Origin: Pseudofrankia saprophytica | Lineage (GTDB): Bacteria; Actinomycetota; Actinomycetes; Frankiales; Frankiaceae | Assembly: GCF_000235425.2 (NCBI RefSeq) | Contig: NZ_KI912266.1 | Location: 6,041,929 to 6,105,928 of the forward strand | Length of the DNA stretch: 64,000 bases | Direction of reading: 5' to 3' | Part shown: in pieces, positions 50,817 to 59,988 of the stretch | How the letters are laid out: every line of letters begins with the position of its first letter | Position numbering within the stretch: position 1 is the stretch's first letter | Position numbers and translations under genes: made by a program | Notes under the pieces: model-generated | What the model saw: the letters and a program-made list of their open reading frames with translations, nothing else | What the model was told of the DNA's origin: nothing | Database searches by the model: none

Positions 50817-51779
50817 TCACGCGCAGACCCGGCATGGGCGGAAGCTCCCGGTCCAGCCACGCAGGTGGAGCGCGGCGGCCTGTCGGCGGGCGGCCTCGCA
50901 GGGGTTGGCGAGTACCAACGAGCCTGGGAGGTGGAGGATTTCAAGATGGTCGAGCTTGATGTCAAAATCGCGTAGCTGGCCCTTTGACCATGCCTCCTGG
51001 TGCCCATGAAACTTCCATCCGTCCAGCTCGACGACAAGCCGTTCATGCTCATAGAAGCCGTCAAACCTGTACCTGCCGCTCTGCCCCTGGAAGGGGACCT
51101 GCCGAGCCGGCTCCGGCAAGCCGTGGCGCCGACACAGCCGCGCATGCCGCATCTCCAGCAATGAGTGCGCACCATCGGCCGCTAGCAGGCAGCATTCTCG
51201 CAGTAGTTTGCGATGCCGGGCATGACTACGGCGTTCCAGTGCCTGATTCAGCTGAGCGCCGGTCGTAATGCGGCTACGCACCGCCTTCGCGACCAGTTCA
51301 CAGACGGCCTCCAAGTCGTCGAACTGCTCGGCGAGGTCAAGAACTGTGCGCTCGACAGAGGTACGCGGCGGCCCATCGGAGCGATAGATGTCCCCACCCG
51401 TCAACGGCCGGCGGGTGCGGTGGATATCGACTCCTTCAGCCGCGGTAAGCTTCATTGGCCCGGTGACGAGCACATGGATGATGCGGGGCGGCTCGTCCTG
51501 GAGACCCCAGCTGTGCGCCGCGCTCTCCCGGCAGAGAACCGCCTCAGGCCCGGCATACAGAAGCGCGGCCCACAACCGGGTCTCAGCCGTCAACGGCCCG
51601 TTGTAGGCGGCATAGACCCTCGGGTACACCCGCTGCCACCGTTGCGCCGCCACCTGCGCCCTCACCCGGTAGTCAGGTATACCGTGCCGTTTCGCCTGCT
51701 CGACAGTGAATGCCGCCGCCTGTGCGCGGACGAGGGCACCCCACCGCGCGTTTTCCCAGTCTCGAAGCTCGATCTGCAT
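50817..51779 (-). CDS. DUF559/VSR-like nuclease-fold protein with AbiEi-type N-terminus
   Basis: This 320-residue protein has an N-terminal part (about 15-110) resembling AbiEi-type antitoxin/wHTH domains: VEQAKRHGIPDYRVRAQVAA, WQRVYPRVYAAY. The C-terminal part (about 245-300) has a DUF559-like PD-(D/E)xK core with YRFDGFYEHERLVVELDGWKF and a later HLEILHLPGSLV strand. These proteins are widespread in actinobacteria as orphans of unknown role; a link to toxin-antitoxin systems is from family naming only. ATG 51779 follows GGGGCAGAG. A 74-bp palindrome lies 84 bp upstream. Confidence 0.82.
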   Translation of the reverse strand: MQIELRDWENARWGALVRAQAAAFTVEQAKRHGIPDYRVRAQVAAQRWQRVYPRVYAAYNGPLTAETRLWAALLYAGPEAVLCRESAAHSWGLQDEPPRIIHVLVTGPMKLTAAEGVDIHRTRRPLTGGDIYRSDGPPRTSVERTVLDLAEQFDDLEAVCELVAKAVRSRITTGAQLNQALERRSHARHRKLLRECCLLAADGAHSLLEMRHARLCRRHGLPEPARQVPFQGQSGRYRFDGFYEHERLVVELDGWKFHGHQEAWSKGQLRDFDIKLDHLEILHLPGSLVLANPCEAARRQAAALHLRGWTGSFRPCRVCA

Positions 51780-52229
51780 GCGCCAACTCTGCCCCGATAC
51801 CGGCTCCGGCTCTATCCGCGCTCGCGGGACCCGACTTGACACGAACCGTGGCAGCTCACCCAGCCAATAGGCTCACCCATCCAACACACATCGATAGCAG
51901 TGCGGCGGAGTGTGTTGGATGGGGGAGTCTATTGGCTCGTTCAACTGACACGATTCCGGTTTGGAAGGTGGGACGGTCGGAGGAGGGATGCAGAGGGTGT
52001 GCGGTGCGGCCCAGGCAATCACACCGGCGGGCTGCAATGGGCCGGCAGGAGCCGACTCAGCCGTGTGGGGACAGTCACCGTACGTACTTGGCGTGGTGGG
52101 CGAGCCACCGAGTGGAACTCGTGGAGGCACGACGATGGGGCACCACGCTGCCCCCGCCCATGAAGGCCCCTCCGCGGGAGCCGGCTATCACCGGGTACCC
52201 GGCCGGCTGGGCTTGGACGGGACCGGACG
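51780..52229. other. Intergenic with the second palindromic element
   Basis: 450 bp between the start of the DUF559 gene and the stop of the MarR gene. It contains the 74-bp element at 51863-51936, which may overlap the DUF559 promoter. Short frames here, including one with GGAGGAGGG ahead of an ATG near 51989, are not supported by composition. Confidence 0.5.
51863..51936 (-). repeat. 74-bp palindromic dispersed element, copy B
   Basis: Outer arms GCCAATAG and CTATTGGC, and extended inner arms CATCCAACACACA and TGTGTTGGATG, flank a 20-nt loop. Size and arm positions equal those of copy A (30652-30725), in reverse orientation. The central block on the minus strand reads CACTGCTATCGATG, close to copy A. 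Confidence 0.65.
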
Positions 52230-52754
52230 TCAGGCGGGCTGGATGAAGCTGGCTGGGACGCGGGGGCGCATCGCCTCTGGAACGGCGGGTTCGGCGGCAA
52301 GGACGCGCATGAGGAGAGCCAGCAACTGCTCCTGCTCGGCCGGCGAGAGCACACCCAGCGAGCGCGGCGGGACGGTGAGGATCTCGAGGGCCTGGGCCAG
52401 GACCTGATGGCCCTGCTCCGTTATCGCGACGGTCTTGGCCCGCCGGTCGGTCGGGTGCGGCTCGCGGCGGGCGACGCCGCGGCGCTCCATGACGTCCACC
52501 ACGCTGGTCAGGTACGACGGGTCGTGCCGAAACGTCTCGATCAGCTCGCGCATGGGGCGCGGCCCGGACGCCAGCACCATGAGGATCTTCATCGCCGCCG
52601 GAGTTAGGTCTACCGCCTGGCAGACGTCATGCATCCGGGTATGCGCCTCGCCGCCCATGGTCAGCGCCAGCATGGCGCGCCAGGTCTCCCGGGCGAGCGT
52701 CGTCTCCCGAGTGAGCGCCGCCTCCCCGCCAGTCTGCCCAGCGGCCTCGATCAT
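52230..52754 (-). CDS. MarR-family transcriptional regulator
   Basis: This 174-residue MarR-type winged-helix repressor has LTPAAMKILMVLASGPRPMR and the wing RGVARREPHPTDRRAKTVAI, with TEQGHQVLAQA in the dimerisation helix. It is divergent from a DHA2 exporter, the classical arrangement for ligand-relieved efflux control, and a perfect 14-bp palindrome lies between the two genes. Confidence 0.93.
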   Translation of the reverse strand: MIEAAGQTGGEAALTRETTLARETWRAMLALTMGGEAHTRMHDVCQAVDLTPAAMKILMVLASGPRPMRELIETFRHDPSYLTSVVDVMERRGVARREPHPTDRRAKTVAITEQGHQVLAQALEILTVPPRSLGVLSPAEQEQLLALLMRVLAAEPAVPEAMRPRVPASFIQPA

Positions 52755-52789
52755 GTCTTGATGGTAGCGGCTGCCGCCACGATCCGGTC

Positions 52790-52803
52790 ATTGTTGCAAC
52801 AAT
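52790..52803. promoter_or_regulatory. MarR operator
   Basis: ATTGTTGCAACAAT is a perfect 14-bp palindrome, 36 bp upstream of the MarR start and about 180 bp upstream of the exporter. Its AT-rich flank (TATGTTTGAC) stands out from the surroundings and is the most likely promoter region for both genes. Confidence 0.75.
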
Positions 52804-52980
52804 ATGTTTGACACCACTCAACGATCGACCCCATGCTGGGCGACGACAGCATCGTTCCGTCCCGTCCGCTCGCCGGAGGGGCCGCGTCCGTGGTCCTCCC
52901 AGGTCGGCGCAACCGACCGAGGGTGATCGGCGGCGCGACCGACCTCCCCGCGTCTGCCGCTCTCTTCCCGGGAGATCATC

Positions 52981-54561
52981 GTGCCCGACCAACCCACCGA
53001 GGCCCCGCCGCCGGCCAACACCGCGCCAGGACCGGACACGGACAAGCTCGACCCGGCCCTGCTTCGCCTCGCCGGCACCGTCATGCTCGGCGCGATCATG
53101 GTGATCCTCGACACCACGATCGTCTCGGTGGCCATCCACGACCTTGGTAGCGAGTTCGACACGTCGCTGTCCACGATCTCCTGGGTCACCACGGGCTATC
53201 TGCTCGCGCTGGCGGTGGTCATCCCGCTGGCCGGCTGGGCGGTCGAACGGTTCGGCGCCTTCAGAATGTGGAACATCTCGCTGGCCCTGTTCGTGATCGG
53301 CAGCGCGCTGTGCGGCCTGGCCTGGTCGGCGCCGGTGCTGGTCCTCTTCCGGGTGCTACAGGGCCTCGGCGGCGGCATGATCATGCCAATCTGTATGACC
53401 CTGCTCGCCCAGGCAGCCGGCCCGCAGCGCATGGGCCGGGTGATGAGCATCATCGGCGTCCCGACGCTGATCGCCCCGGTGCTCGGCCCCGTCATCGGCG
53501 GTCTGATCGTCGACAACCTGAGCTGGCGCTGGATCTTCTACGTGAACCTGCCGATCGGCGTTCTCGCGCTGTTCCTGTCCTGGCGGGTGCTGGAGCGCAG
53601 CGACCACGGGGCATCGCACCACCGGCTTGACGTCCCCGGGCTCGCCCTGATCTCACCTGGGCTCGCGGCACTCGTCTACGGCCTGTCCGAGGCCGGCAAC
53701 AGCGGCGGCTTCGGCGCGACGAAGGTGCAGGTCGCGATCCCGCTCGGCGTCGTCCTGCTCGCCGGGTTCGTCGTGCACGCCGTGCGCCGGGCCGACCCGC
53801 TGCTCGACATGAAGATGTTCCGCAACCGGTCGTTCAGCGTCGCGAGCATCGCCACTTTCGTCATCGGCGCCATGCTGTTCGGCGCGATGTTCCTGCTGCC
53901 CCTGTACTACCAGGTCGCCCGTGGGCAGAGCGCGATGGCCGCCGGCCTGCTGCTCGCGCCTCAGGGCCTCGGCGCGATGATCGCCATGCCGCTCGCAGGG
54001 AAGATCTCCGACCGCCGAGGGCCCGGCTACGTCGTCCCCGTCGGCATGGCGGTGACGCTGCTCGGCACCCTGGTGTTCACCCAGGTCGACGCGCACACCA
54101 ACGAGGTCGTGCTGGCGCTGTCCCTGTTCGTGCGCGGCCTCGGTTTCGGCGCGGCGATGATGCCGGCGATGGGCGCCGCGTACCAGACGCTCGCGCCGAC
54201 GGATGTGCCCAAGGCGTCCACGACGCTGAACATCCTGCAGCGGGTCGGCGGCTCGCTCGCGACCGCGCTGGTCGCCGTCGAACTGCAGCGCGGCATCGCC
54301 AGCCGGCTGCCGAGCCTCGCCGGCGGGGATGGGGCGCTCGCCGCGTCGTCCGCGCAGAAGCTGCCCGAGGCCATCGCCGACAAGGTGGGTGCCGCCTTCG
54401 GCGCGACCTTCTGGTGGATCATCGGCCTGTCCGCCGTCGGCTTCGTCTCCAGCCTCCTCCTGCCACGCCATCCCGCGAGGCCCGCCCACGGCGCGGCCAC
54501 CCCCGACGCCGCGGCCACCGAGCCAAGCGCGCCCGCCCGTCAGGTGGTCGCGGTCGACTAG
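52981..54561 (+). CDS. DHA2-family MFS multidrug exporter
   Basis: This 526-residue exporter starts at GTG 52981 and has the hallmark first helix LGAIMVILDTTIVSVAIHDL and about 14 predicted membrane helices. DHA2 signatures include ISWVTTGYLLALAVVIPLAG, RVLQGLGGGMIMP, GPVIGGLIVDNLSWRWIF (motif C plus the W-R-W-I-F-Y block) and FLLPLYYQVARGQSA. It probably exports toxic organic compounds in exchange for protons under MarR control. Two hairpins follow the gene. Confidence 0.93.
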   Translation: MPDQPTEAPPPANTAPGPDTDKLDPALLRLAGTVMLGAIMVILDTTIVSVAIHDLGSEFDTSLSTISWVTTGYLLALAVVIPLAGWAVERFGAFRMWNISLALFVIGSALCGLAWSAPVLVLFRVLQGLGGGMIMPICMTLLAQAAGPQRMGRVMSIIGVPTLIAPVLGPVIGGLIVDNLSWRWIFYVNLPIGVLALFLSWRVLERSDHGASHHRLDVPGLALISPGLAALVYGLSEAGNSGGFGATKVQVAIPLGVVLLAGFVVHAVRRADPLLDMKMFRNRSFSVASIATFVIGAMLFGAMFLLPLYYQVARGQSAMAAGLLLAPQGLGAMIAMPLAGKISDRRGPGYVVPVGMAVTLLGTLVFTQVDAHTNEVVLALSLFVRGLGFGAAMMPAMGAAYQTLAPTDVPKASTTLNILQRVGGSLATALVAVELQRGIASRLPSLAGGDGALAASSAQKLPEAIADKVGAAFGATFWWIIGLSAVGFVSSLLLPRHPARPAHGAATPDAAATEPSAPARQVVAVD

Positions 54562-54627
54562 TTCGGCCCCGACTTCGGCACGCAGTTCTGCACCCAGTTC
54601 CACGTGGCCGGTCTCGAGGCCCGCTGA

Positions 54628-54654
54628 CCGGTCCCGGGCCGAGCCCGGGACCGG
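54628..54654 (+). terminator. Hairpin after the MarR-linked exporter
   Basis: A perfect 12-bp GC stem (54628-54639 with 54643-54654) with a 3-nt loop lies 66 bp after the exporter stop. There is no U-tract. Confidence 0.55.
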
Positions 54655-54677
54655 CTCCGGGCCGGCCGCATCAGGAG

Positions 54678-54712
54678 AATCCCCAGCCGTCATCGCCGGC
54701 TGGGGATTTCTC
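54678..54712 (+). terminator. Rho-independent terminator
   Basis: AATCCCCAGCCG (54678-54689) pairs with CGGCTGGGGATT (54697-54708), followed by a T-rich TCTCGTTGT stretch. It is the best U-tract terminator in the window and separates the exporter from the small membrane protein gene. Confidence 0.8.
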
Positions 54713-54851
54713 GTTGTCCCCGGATCCGGCGGCGACGCCCGACCGGATACGCTTTTTCCGATCTCGGCTGGGGTAGGTCGATAGCGCACGGATTGTCCCT
54801 GGGCCGCGGCTGGCGCGCCGGTCCGCACGTGACCTGCCGCGAGGAGGACCC

Positions 54852-55163
54852 ATGTCGACAGATGAGACCGAGACATCACCCGGTTCCCGTCCCAGCTCGG
54901 CGACGACCACCGGCGCCCTGCCCAGACCGAAGGCGCCCCCCGCCCCCCGCCCCAGCGTGGTGGCACCCGCGGGTTCGCAGCGGTGGTTCAGCGCGCCCCG
55001 CTATCTCGTCCTGTGCCTTCTCGGCGTCGCCATGCTGGGCTCGCTCGGCGGCTGGATCGCGATGGTCCTGATGGACAAGGCGGTGCCCGACGGGTTCCCG
55101 GTCGTCATCGGCACCGTCATAGGCGGCCTCGTGGGCATCGCCGCCACGGACAGATCCTCCTGA
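54852..55163 (+). CDS. Small membrane protein of unknown function
   Basis: The 103-residue protein has a Pro/Ser/Thr-rich N-terminus of about 45 residues and two hydrophobic segments, YLVLCLLGVAMLGSLGGWIA (about 51-70) and FPVVIGTVIGGLVGIAA (about 82-98). I do not recognise a family. GAGGAGGAC lies just before the ATG, which supports real translation. The gene stands between a terminator and a HAD phosphatase gene. A short 9-bp tandem repeat (GGCTGGGGC, four copies, 55289-55324) lies downstream. Confidence 0.65.
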   Translation: MSTDETETSPGSRPSSATTTGALPRPKAPPAPRPSVVAPAGSQRWFSAPRYLVLCLLGVAMLGSLGGWIAMVLMDKAVPDGFPVVIGTVIGGLVGIAATDRSS

Positions 55164-55374
55164 GCGCCGGCGGCCCAGGGGCCCGGCCCGCGGACGACGC
55201 ACCCCGCATCGGCCCGCTCCCCGCCTGGGCGGCGCACCCCGCCGGCCGTCCCCGGTAGACGTACCGGAGTCCGGGCCGGGACCGGGCCGGCTGGGGCGGC
55301 TGGGGCGGCTGGGGCGGCTGGGGCGGCGTGATCGGCTCGGTCGCGCGGTTTTCGGCGCGGTCGGCGGTCCGCGG

Positions 55375-56130
55375 GTGTGCGACGATGGCGACGTGCCCGT
55401 CCGTCTTGTCCTGTGGGATATCGACCAGACGCTGATCGACACACGAGGCATGGGACGGCTCGTCTACGAGCGGGTTTTCAGCCGGATCACCGGGGTGGCG
55501 CTGCGGGAGCTGGCCGCGCTGCAGCACGGCAACACGGAGCTGGACACCGTCCACAGCACCCTTACGAGCCACGGGCTGGTCCCCTCGGAGGAGCTGGTGT
55601 ACGACATGCTCGCGGCGTTGGCCGAGGGGTTCGGCGCGGCGCGCGCCGAGCTCGCCGAGCGCGGGCGGGTGCTGCCCGGCGCCCTGGAGGCGCTCACCGC
55701 CCTGACGGGTCTGTCCACCGTCCGCCAGAGCGTGCTGACCGGCAACACCCGCGCCGTCGCCGAGATCAAGGTCCGGGCATTCGGGCTGGACCCCTACGTC
55801 GACCTCCGGCTCGGCGCCTACGGCGACGACCATCGTGACCGGCCGGCCCTCGTCGCGTTCGCCCGCGACCGGGCGGCCACCCACTTCGGCCGCTCGCTCG
55901 ACCCGCCCGAGATCCTGCTGGTCGGCGACACGCCGAACGACGTCACCGCCGCGCTCACCACCGGCGCCCAGATCGTCGCCGTCGCCAGCGGCGCCTTCTC
56001 CGTCCAGGAACTCAGGGACGCCGGCGCGCCGACCGTCCTTGCGACGCTCGCCGAGCTGCTCCCGCTCGCTCCCACCCTGTTCGGCGCGGGTGACGAGGTA
56101 GCGGCCGCTGACGAGGTACCCGCCGGTTAG
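55375..56130 (+). CDS. HAD-family hydrolase (phosphatase)
   Basis: This 251-residue HAD phosphatase has motif I DIDQTLIDT (nucleophile Asp), a helical cap, motif II SVLTGNT (in the STVRQSVLTGNTRA stretch) and motif IV LLVGDTPNDV. It probably dephosphorylates a small metabolite, in the phosphoglycolate phosphatase/beta-phosphoglucomutase style. The frame opens at GTG 55375; GTG 55393 (VPVRLVLWD) is closer to the first strand and equally likely as the start. It converges with the large oxidase gene, and the two stops overlap by four bases. Phosphoglycolate phosphatase activity beside a glycolate-oxidase-like gene would be a sensible pairing but is not proven. Confidence 0.88.
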   Translation: MCDDGDVPVRLVLWDIDQTLIDTRGMGRLVYERVFSRITGVALRELAALQHGNTELDTVHSTLTSHGLVPSEELVYDMLAALAEGFGAARAELAERGRVLPGALEALTALTGLSTVRQSVLTGNTRAVAEIKVRAFGLDPYVDLRLGAYGDDHRDRPALVAFARDRAATHFGRSLDPPEILLVGDTPNDVTAALTTGAQIVAVASGAFSVQELRDAGAPTVLATLAELLPLAPTLFGAGDEVAAADEVPAG

Positions 56131-59057
56131 TCGGGGAGATCGGCCTCCTGGGCGCCTGCGCCCGGCGGGCGGTCGAGAAGCTCGGCCAGGTGCAGGCTGT
56201 CCGTGCCGGCGAGCTGAGCCAGCTGGGTCCGGCAGGAGAAGCCGTCGGCCAGGACGACGCTGCCCGGGGCGGCCGCGCGGACGGCCGGGAGCAGGGCGGT
56301 CTCGGCGACGGCGACGGACACGTCGTAGTGGCCCTTCTCGACACCGAAGTTGCCGGCGAGGCCGCAGCAGCCGCCCACGGCCCTGACCTCGGCGCCGGCG
56401 GCGGCGAGCAGGGCCGCGTCGGGAGCCCAGTCGAGGATGGCGTGGTGGTGGCAGTGCGGCTGGGCCACCGCCTGGACGCCGTCGAGGCGTGGCGGGGTCC
56501 AGCCGGGAGTGGCGGACAGCAGTTCGGCCAGGGTTCGGGTCGCCTCGGCGACCCGGGTGGCGCGGGGGTCGTCCGGGAGGAGTTCCACGAGGTCGCGGCG
56601 CAGCACGGCGGTGCAGGACGGTTCCAGGCCGATGACCGGGATGCCGGCGTCGACGGTTGGGGCGAGCGCGTCGACGGTGCGGCGGAGCTTCCGCCGAGCG
56701 GTGTCGAGCTGCCCGGTGGAGATCCAGGTCAGGCCGCAGCAGACCGGTCGGTCGGGAATGCGGACCTCGTAGCCGGCCGATTCCAGCACCCGCACCGCCG
56801 CCTGGCCGATCTCGGGGCTGAAGTGCTCGGTGAACGTGTCGACCCACAGAACCACCGGTTCGCGCGCGCCCGCCCCTGCCACGCCCGCATCGCCGGTCGG
56901 GGCAGGCGCGGAGGCGGAGGCTGCGGAGGCGTCCGGGCCGGGACGCTGGGCGAACCATCGGCGGAAGGTCTGGGTGGCGAACTCGGGAAGGTCGCGGCGC
57001 TGGTCGATGCCGCCGAGGCGTTTGGCCAGCCGGGCCGTGACCGGGCGGCGCAGCGTCGCGTTCGCCAGGCGAGGCGCGCGGGCTGCCGCGCGGGCGGCCC
57101 GTGGCAGCCAGCCGAGGCTGTAGTGGGACGCCGGCCGCGGCCGGTGGCGGTACTTCTGGTAGAGCGCCTCGGCCTTGTAGGTGGCCATGTCGACGCCGGT
57201 CGGGCAGTCGGTGGCGCAACCCCGGCACGACAGGCACAGGTCGAGGGACTCCTCGACCTCCTTCGACCGGAACCCCCGCACCAGGGTGCCGTTCGCGACC
57301 TCCTGCAGCACCCGCGCCCGTCCACGGGTGGAGTCCTTCTCGTCCCGGGTGGCGAGGAACGACGGGCACATGACGCCGCCGACCGCGGTGTTGTCCGCGC
57401 GGCAGCGGCCCATGCCAACGCAACGGTGTAGCGCCGTCGTCAGGTCGCCGCCGTCCTCCGGGTAGGCGAAGGCCAGGCCGCGCCGCAGCGGCCGAGCCTG
57501 CGGAACGCGCAGGTCGGCGTCGAGCGGCCGCGGGTCGACGAGGATCCCCGGGTTGAGGACGTTGTCCGGGTCGAAGGCGTGCTTGACAGCCCCGAAGGCG
57601 GCGATCGCCGCCGGGGAGTACATGTAGCCGAGCAGCTCGCCGCGCGCGCGGCCGTCGCCGTGCTCGCCGGACACCGATCCGCCGTGCCGCGCGACGAGCT
57701 GCGCTCCGGCGACCATGAACTCCCGGAACGGCTTCGGGTCGCGGCCGTAGGCGAACGGAAAGTCGATCCGGGCGTGCACGCAGCCGTCGCCGAAATGCCC
57801 GTACATCAGCCCGTCCAGCCGGTGCTCGGCCAGAAGCGCAGCGAACTCCCGCAGGTAGGTCCCGAGCCGGTCGGGCGGGACGGCCGCGTCCTCCCAGCCC
57901 GGCCAGGCGGGTGCCCCGGCCGGGGTGCGCCCGCCAAGCCCGGCCCCGTCCTCGCGGATCCGCCACAGCGCGCGGGCCGCCGGGCCGGTGACCACGGCCG
58001 ACTCCAGGCAGCCGGCGTCCGCGGCGAGCCGGCGGGCGGCGTCGACCGCCTCCGCCTGGGTGGCACCCGCGGTCTCGACGAACAGCCAGCCACCTCCGCG
58101 CGGCAGATCGGGCACGGCCGCCGGGCCACGGCGGGTGCGAACCACCTCGACCAGCCGCGCGTCTATCCCCTCCAGCGCGACCGGCGCGTGCGGCCGCAGG
58201 GCGCCGGTCGCCTCCGCCGCGGTGGGCATGTCCTCGTAGCCGAGCACGGCGAGCGCGACCGCCACCGGCGCCTCGACCAGCCGGACCGTGGCCTCGACGA
58301 CCATCCCGAGGGTGCCCTCGGTTCCGACGAGGAACCGGGCGAGGTCGGCTCCGTTCTCCGGGAGCAGGTGCTCCAGCGAGTAACCGGACACCTGGCGGGT
58401 GAACCGGCCGAACTCGGTGCGGATCGACCCGAGGTTGGCGGTCACGACCTGGTCGAGGGCCTTGCCGATCGGCCCGGCGCCGCCGAGACCCTCGCGGCCG
58501 AAGGCCCGGGCCGTGAGCCGGTCGCCGCCAGCCGTCAGCAGGTCGAGCGTGACGACGTTGTCGGCGGTACGGCCGTAGCGCATCGCCCGCGCGCCGCAGG
58601 CGTTGTTGCCGATCGCGCCGCCGATCGTCGCGCGGGCGTGCGTCGACGGGTCCGGGCCGAACCGCAGCCGGTCCGCCGCAGCGGCCGCGGTGATCTCGTC
58701 GAGGATCGCGCCCGGCTGGACGCGCGCCGTCCTGGTCTCCGGGTCGACGGCGAGCACCCGGTTCAGGTGCCGGGAGAAGTCCAGGACAAGCCCCGAGCCG
58801 ACCGCGTTGCCCACGATCGACGTACCTCCGCCGCGCGCGGTCAGCGGCACCCCGGCCGCGCGGGCCGCCGCCAGCGCCGCCGCGACCTCGTCGGCATCGT
58901 GCGGGAACACCACCGCCGCGGGCACGACCCGGTAGTTCGACGCGTCCGACGAGTACTCGGCCCGCCGCCGCGCCGAGACGTCGACCTCCCGAATCCCGGC
59001 CCGCGCCAACGCCGCCGTCAACGCCCTCGGATCGTCCACCCACCCATCCTGGCCCAT
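56127..59057 (-). CDS. Fused FAD-linked oxidase and iron-sulfur protein (GlcD-GlcF-like)
   Basis: The 976-residue protein joins two enzymes. Residues about 1-480 are a GlcD/D-lactate-dehydrogenase-like flavoprotein: the FAD-binding PLTARGGGTSIVGNAVG, GAIGNNACGARAMRYG, MYGHFGDGCVHARIDFPF and SGEHGDGRARGELL are canonical. Residues about 540-680 carry two Cys clusters (CVGMGRC and CLSCRGCATDCPTGVD) for [4Fe-4S] binding, and the C-terminal part has two CCG repeats (VCCGLTWISTG, GGCCGLAGNFG) as in GlcF/HdrB. Such fusions oxidise a 2-hydroxy acid (glycolate, D-lactate or D-2-hydroxyglutarate type) and feed electrons to quinones. ATG 59057 is used; GTG 59039 is an alternative. A Pro/Ala/Ser insert lies near residues 715-735. 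Confidence 0.92.
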   Translation of the reverse strand: MGQDGWVDDPRALTAALARAGIREVDVSARRRAEYSSDASNYRVVPAAVVFPHDADEVAAALAAARAAGVPLTARGGGTSIVGNAVGSGLVLDFSRHLNRVLAVDPETRTARVQPGAILDEITAAAAADRLRFGPDPSTHARATIGGAIGNNACGARAMRYGRTADNVVTLDLLTAGGDRLTARAFGREGLGGAGPIGKALDQVVTANLGSIRTEFGRFTRQVSGYSLEHLLPENGADLARFLVGTEGTLGMVVEATVRLVEAPVAVALAVLGYEDMPTAAEATGALRPHAPVALEGIDARLVEVVRTRRGPAAVPDLPRGGGWLFVETAGATQAEAVDAARRLAADAGCLESAVVTGPAARALWRIREDGAGLGGRTPAGAPAWPGWEDAAVPPDRLGTYLREFAALLAEHRLDGLMYGHFGDGCVHARIDFPFAYGRDPKPFREFMVAGAQLVARHGGSVSGEHGDGRARGELLGYMYSPAAIAAFGAVKHAFDPDNVLNPGILVDPRPLDADLRVPQARPLRRGLAFAYPEDGGDLTTALHRCVGMGRCRADNTAVGGVMCPSFLATRDEKDSTRGRARVLQEVANGTLVRGFRSKEVEESLDLCLSCRGCATDCPTGVDMATYKAEALYQKYRHRPRPASHYSLGWLPRAARAAARAPRLANATLRRPVTARLAKRLGGIDQRRDLPEFATQTFRRWFAQRPGPDASAASASAPAPTGDAGVAGAGAREPVVLWVDTFTEHFSPEIGQAAVRVLESAGYEVRIPDRPVCCGLTWISTGQLDTARRKLRRTVDALAPTVDAGIPVIGLEPSCTAVLRRDLVELLPDDPRATRVAEATRTLAELLSATPGWTPPRLDGVQAVAQPHCHHHAILDWAPDAALLAAAGAEVRAVGGCCGLAGNFGVEKGHYDVSVAVAETALLPAVRAAAPGSVVLADGFSCRTQLAQLAGTDSLHLAELLDRPPGAGAQEADLPD

Positions 59058-59157
59058 CGGCTCCGGTGCCGCGCCGCAGGTGGTGGGACCGGGCCGGATG
59101 CGGGCATCAGGCACCGACACCGGTCCATCAGGTACCGACGCCGATCCAACGCACCGG

Positions 59158-59988
59158 CTACGGACCGGCCGGGCCGGCCGGGCCGGACCCGTGCTGGCTC
59201 CGCTGGTGGTACTCGTCGAGGACGGGGGCCAGGTAGTCGGCGACCGGGCCGCCGAGGGTGGCCAGGTCGCCGGGTATGGAGACGAAGGCGATCTGGTCGA
59301 GCTCCGGGTCGTGGCCGCGCGCCCGCTCGGTCCGGACCAGGGACGCGTACTGGTCGCGCAGCGACGTGACGGGCCTGGGCGGGGCGCGGAACAGGACGCC
59401 GACGTCGCTCTGGGAGCTGAGCATGAGGCACTGGAGACCGAGGTCCGCGGGCGCCGCTTCGGTTCCGGTCTCCTCCCACAGTTCCCGGGCCGCGAGCGAG
59501 CGAAGGCCATCGACGTCCAGGGGATCGTCCTCGGCCTTCGGTGGCTCACCCGTACCGCTTGGCAGCTGCCAGCGGCCGGGAGCGGACGTCCACGACGCCA
59601 TCCGCCCGACCAGCAGCCGGCCGTCGTCCGTCGGCTGTAGGACGCTGACGTACAGGTGTGGAAGCCAGCAGGTGGCGCCGGGAACCCCGCGCGGCACGTA
59701 GCGCCGGTACGTGGTCCGGACCCAGGCGAGCACCAGGCTGTCGGGACCCTCCCACCCGAGCCCGCCGGACGCGGCCACCGGCCCGTCGAACATGCTCGGC
59801 TTGGCCTGGACGGCGTCGTCCCAGGCGCGATCGGTGAGCTCCTGCTCGTCGGCCGACAGTCGCGGCGCCTCGACCTCGACCAGCCGGAGCCGCCCGGCCG
59901 TCAGAAGCATGGTCCCGTCCGGCACCGCCAGCCAGTCCGTCACCGGATCAGACTCGCACAGCCGACGCTCAGTCAGCGCCGGTGTCAC
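59158..59988 (-). CDS. Nudix-domain hydrolase
   Basis: This 276-residue protein has a Nudix-like core near the middle: SGTGEPPKAEDDPLDVDGLR followed by AARELWEETGTEA, which contains the RELxEE helix of the Nudix box with an enlarged loop before it. The N-terminal part (about 1-100) and the tail beyond about 210 match nothing I know. The substrate could be a nucleotide-sugar or dinucleotide. Its start overlaps the end of the Clp-N/HTH gene by 20 bp, so the two are coupled. The stop lies 100 bp from the oxidase start. Confidence 0.72.
   Translation of the reverse strand: MTPALTERRLCESDPVTDWLAVPDGTMLLTAGRLRLVEVEAPRLSADEQELTDRAWDDAVQAKPSMFDGPVAASGGLGWEGPDSLVLAWVRTTYRRYVPRGVPGATCWLPHLYVSVLQPTDDGRLLVGRMASWTSAPGRWQLPSGTGEPPKAEDDPLDVDGLRSLAARELWEETGTEAAPADLGLQCLMLSSQSDVGVLFRAPPRPVTSLRDQYASLVRTERARGHDPELDQIAFVSIPGDLATLGGPVADYLAPVLDEYHQRSQHGSGPAGPAGP

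Noticed and set aside
51961..52407. Plus-strand frame with GGAGGAGGG near an internal ATG
   Set aside because: It runs into the MarR gene on the opposite strand, and its Gly/Ala-rich product matches nothing. The SD-like run is probably chance.
55117..59043. Very long (1308-codon) minus-strand open frame
   Set aside because: It is a frame-shifted shadow of the GlcD-GlcF-like gene and also crosses the HAD gene; the translation is Arg/Pro/Gly-rich with no motifs.
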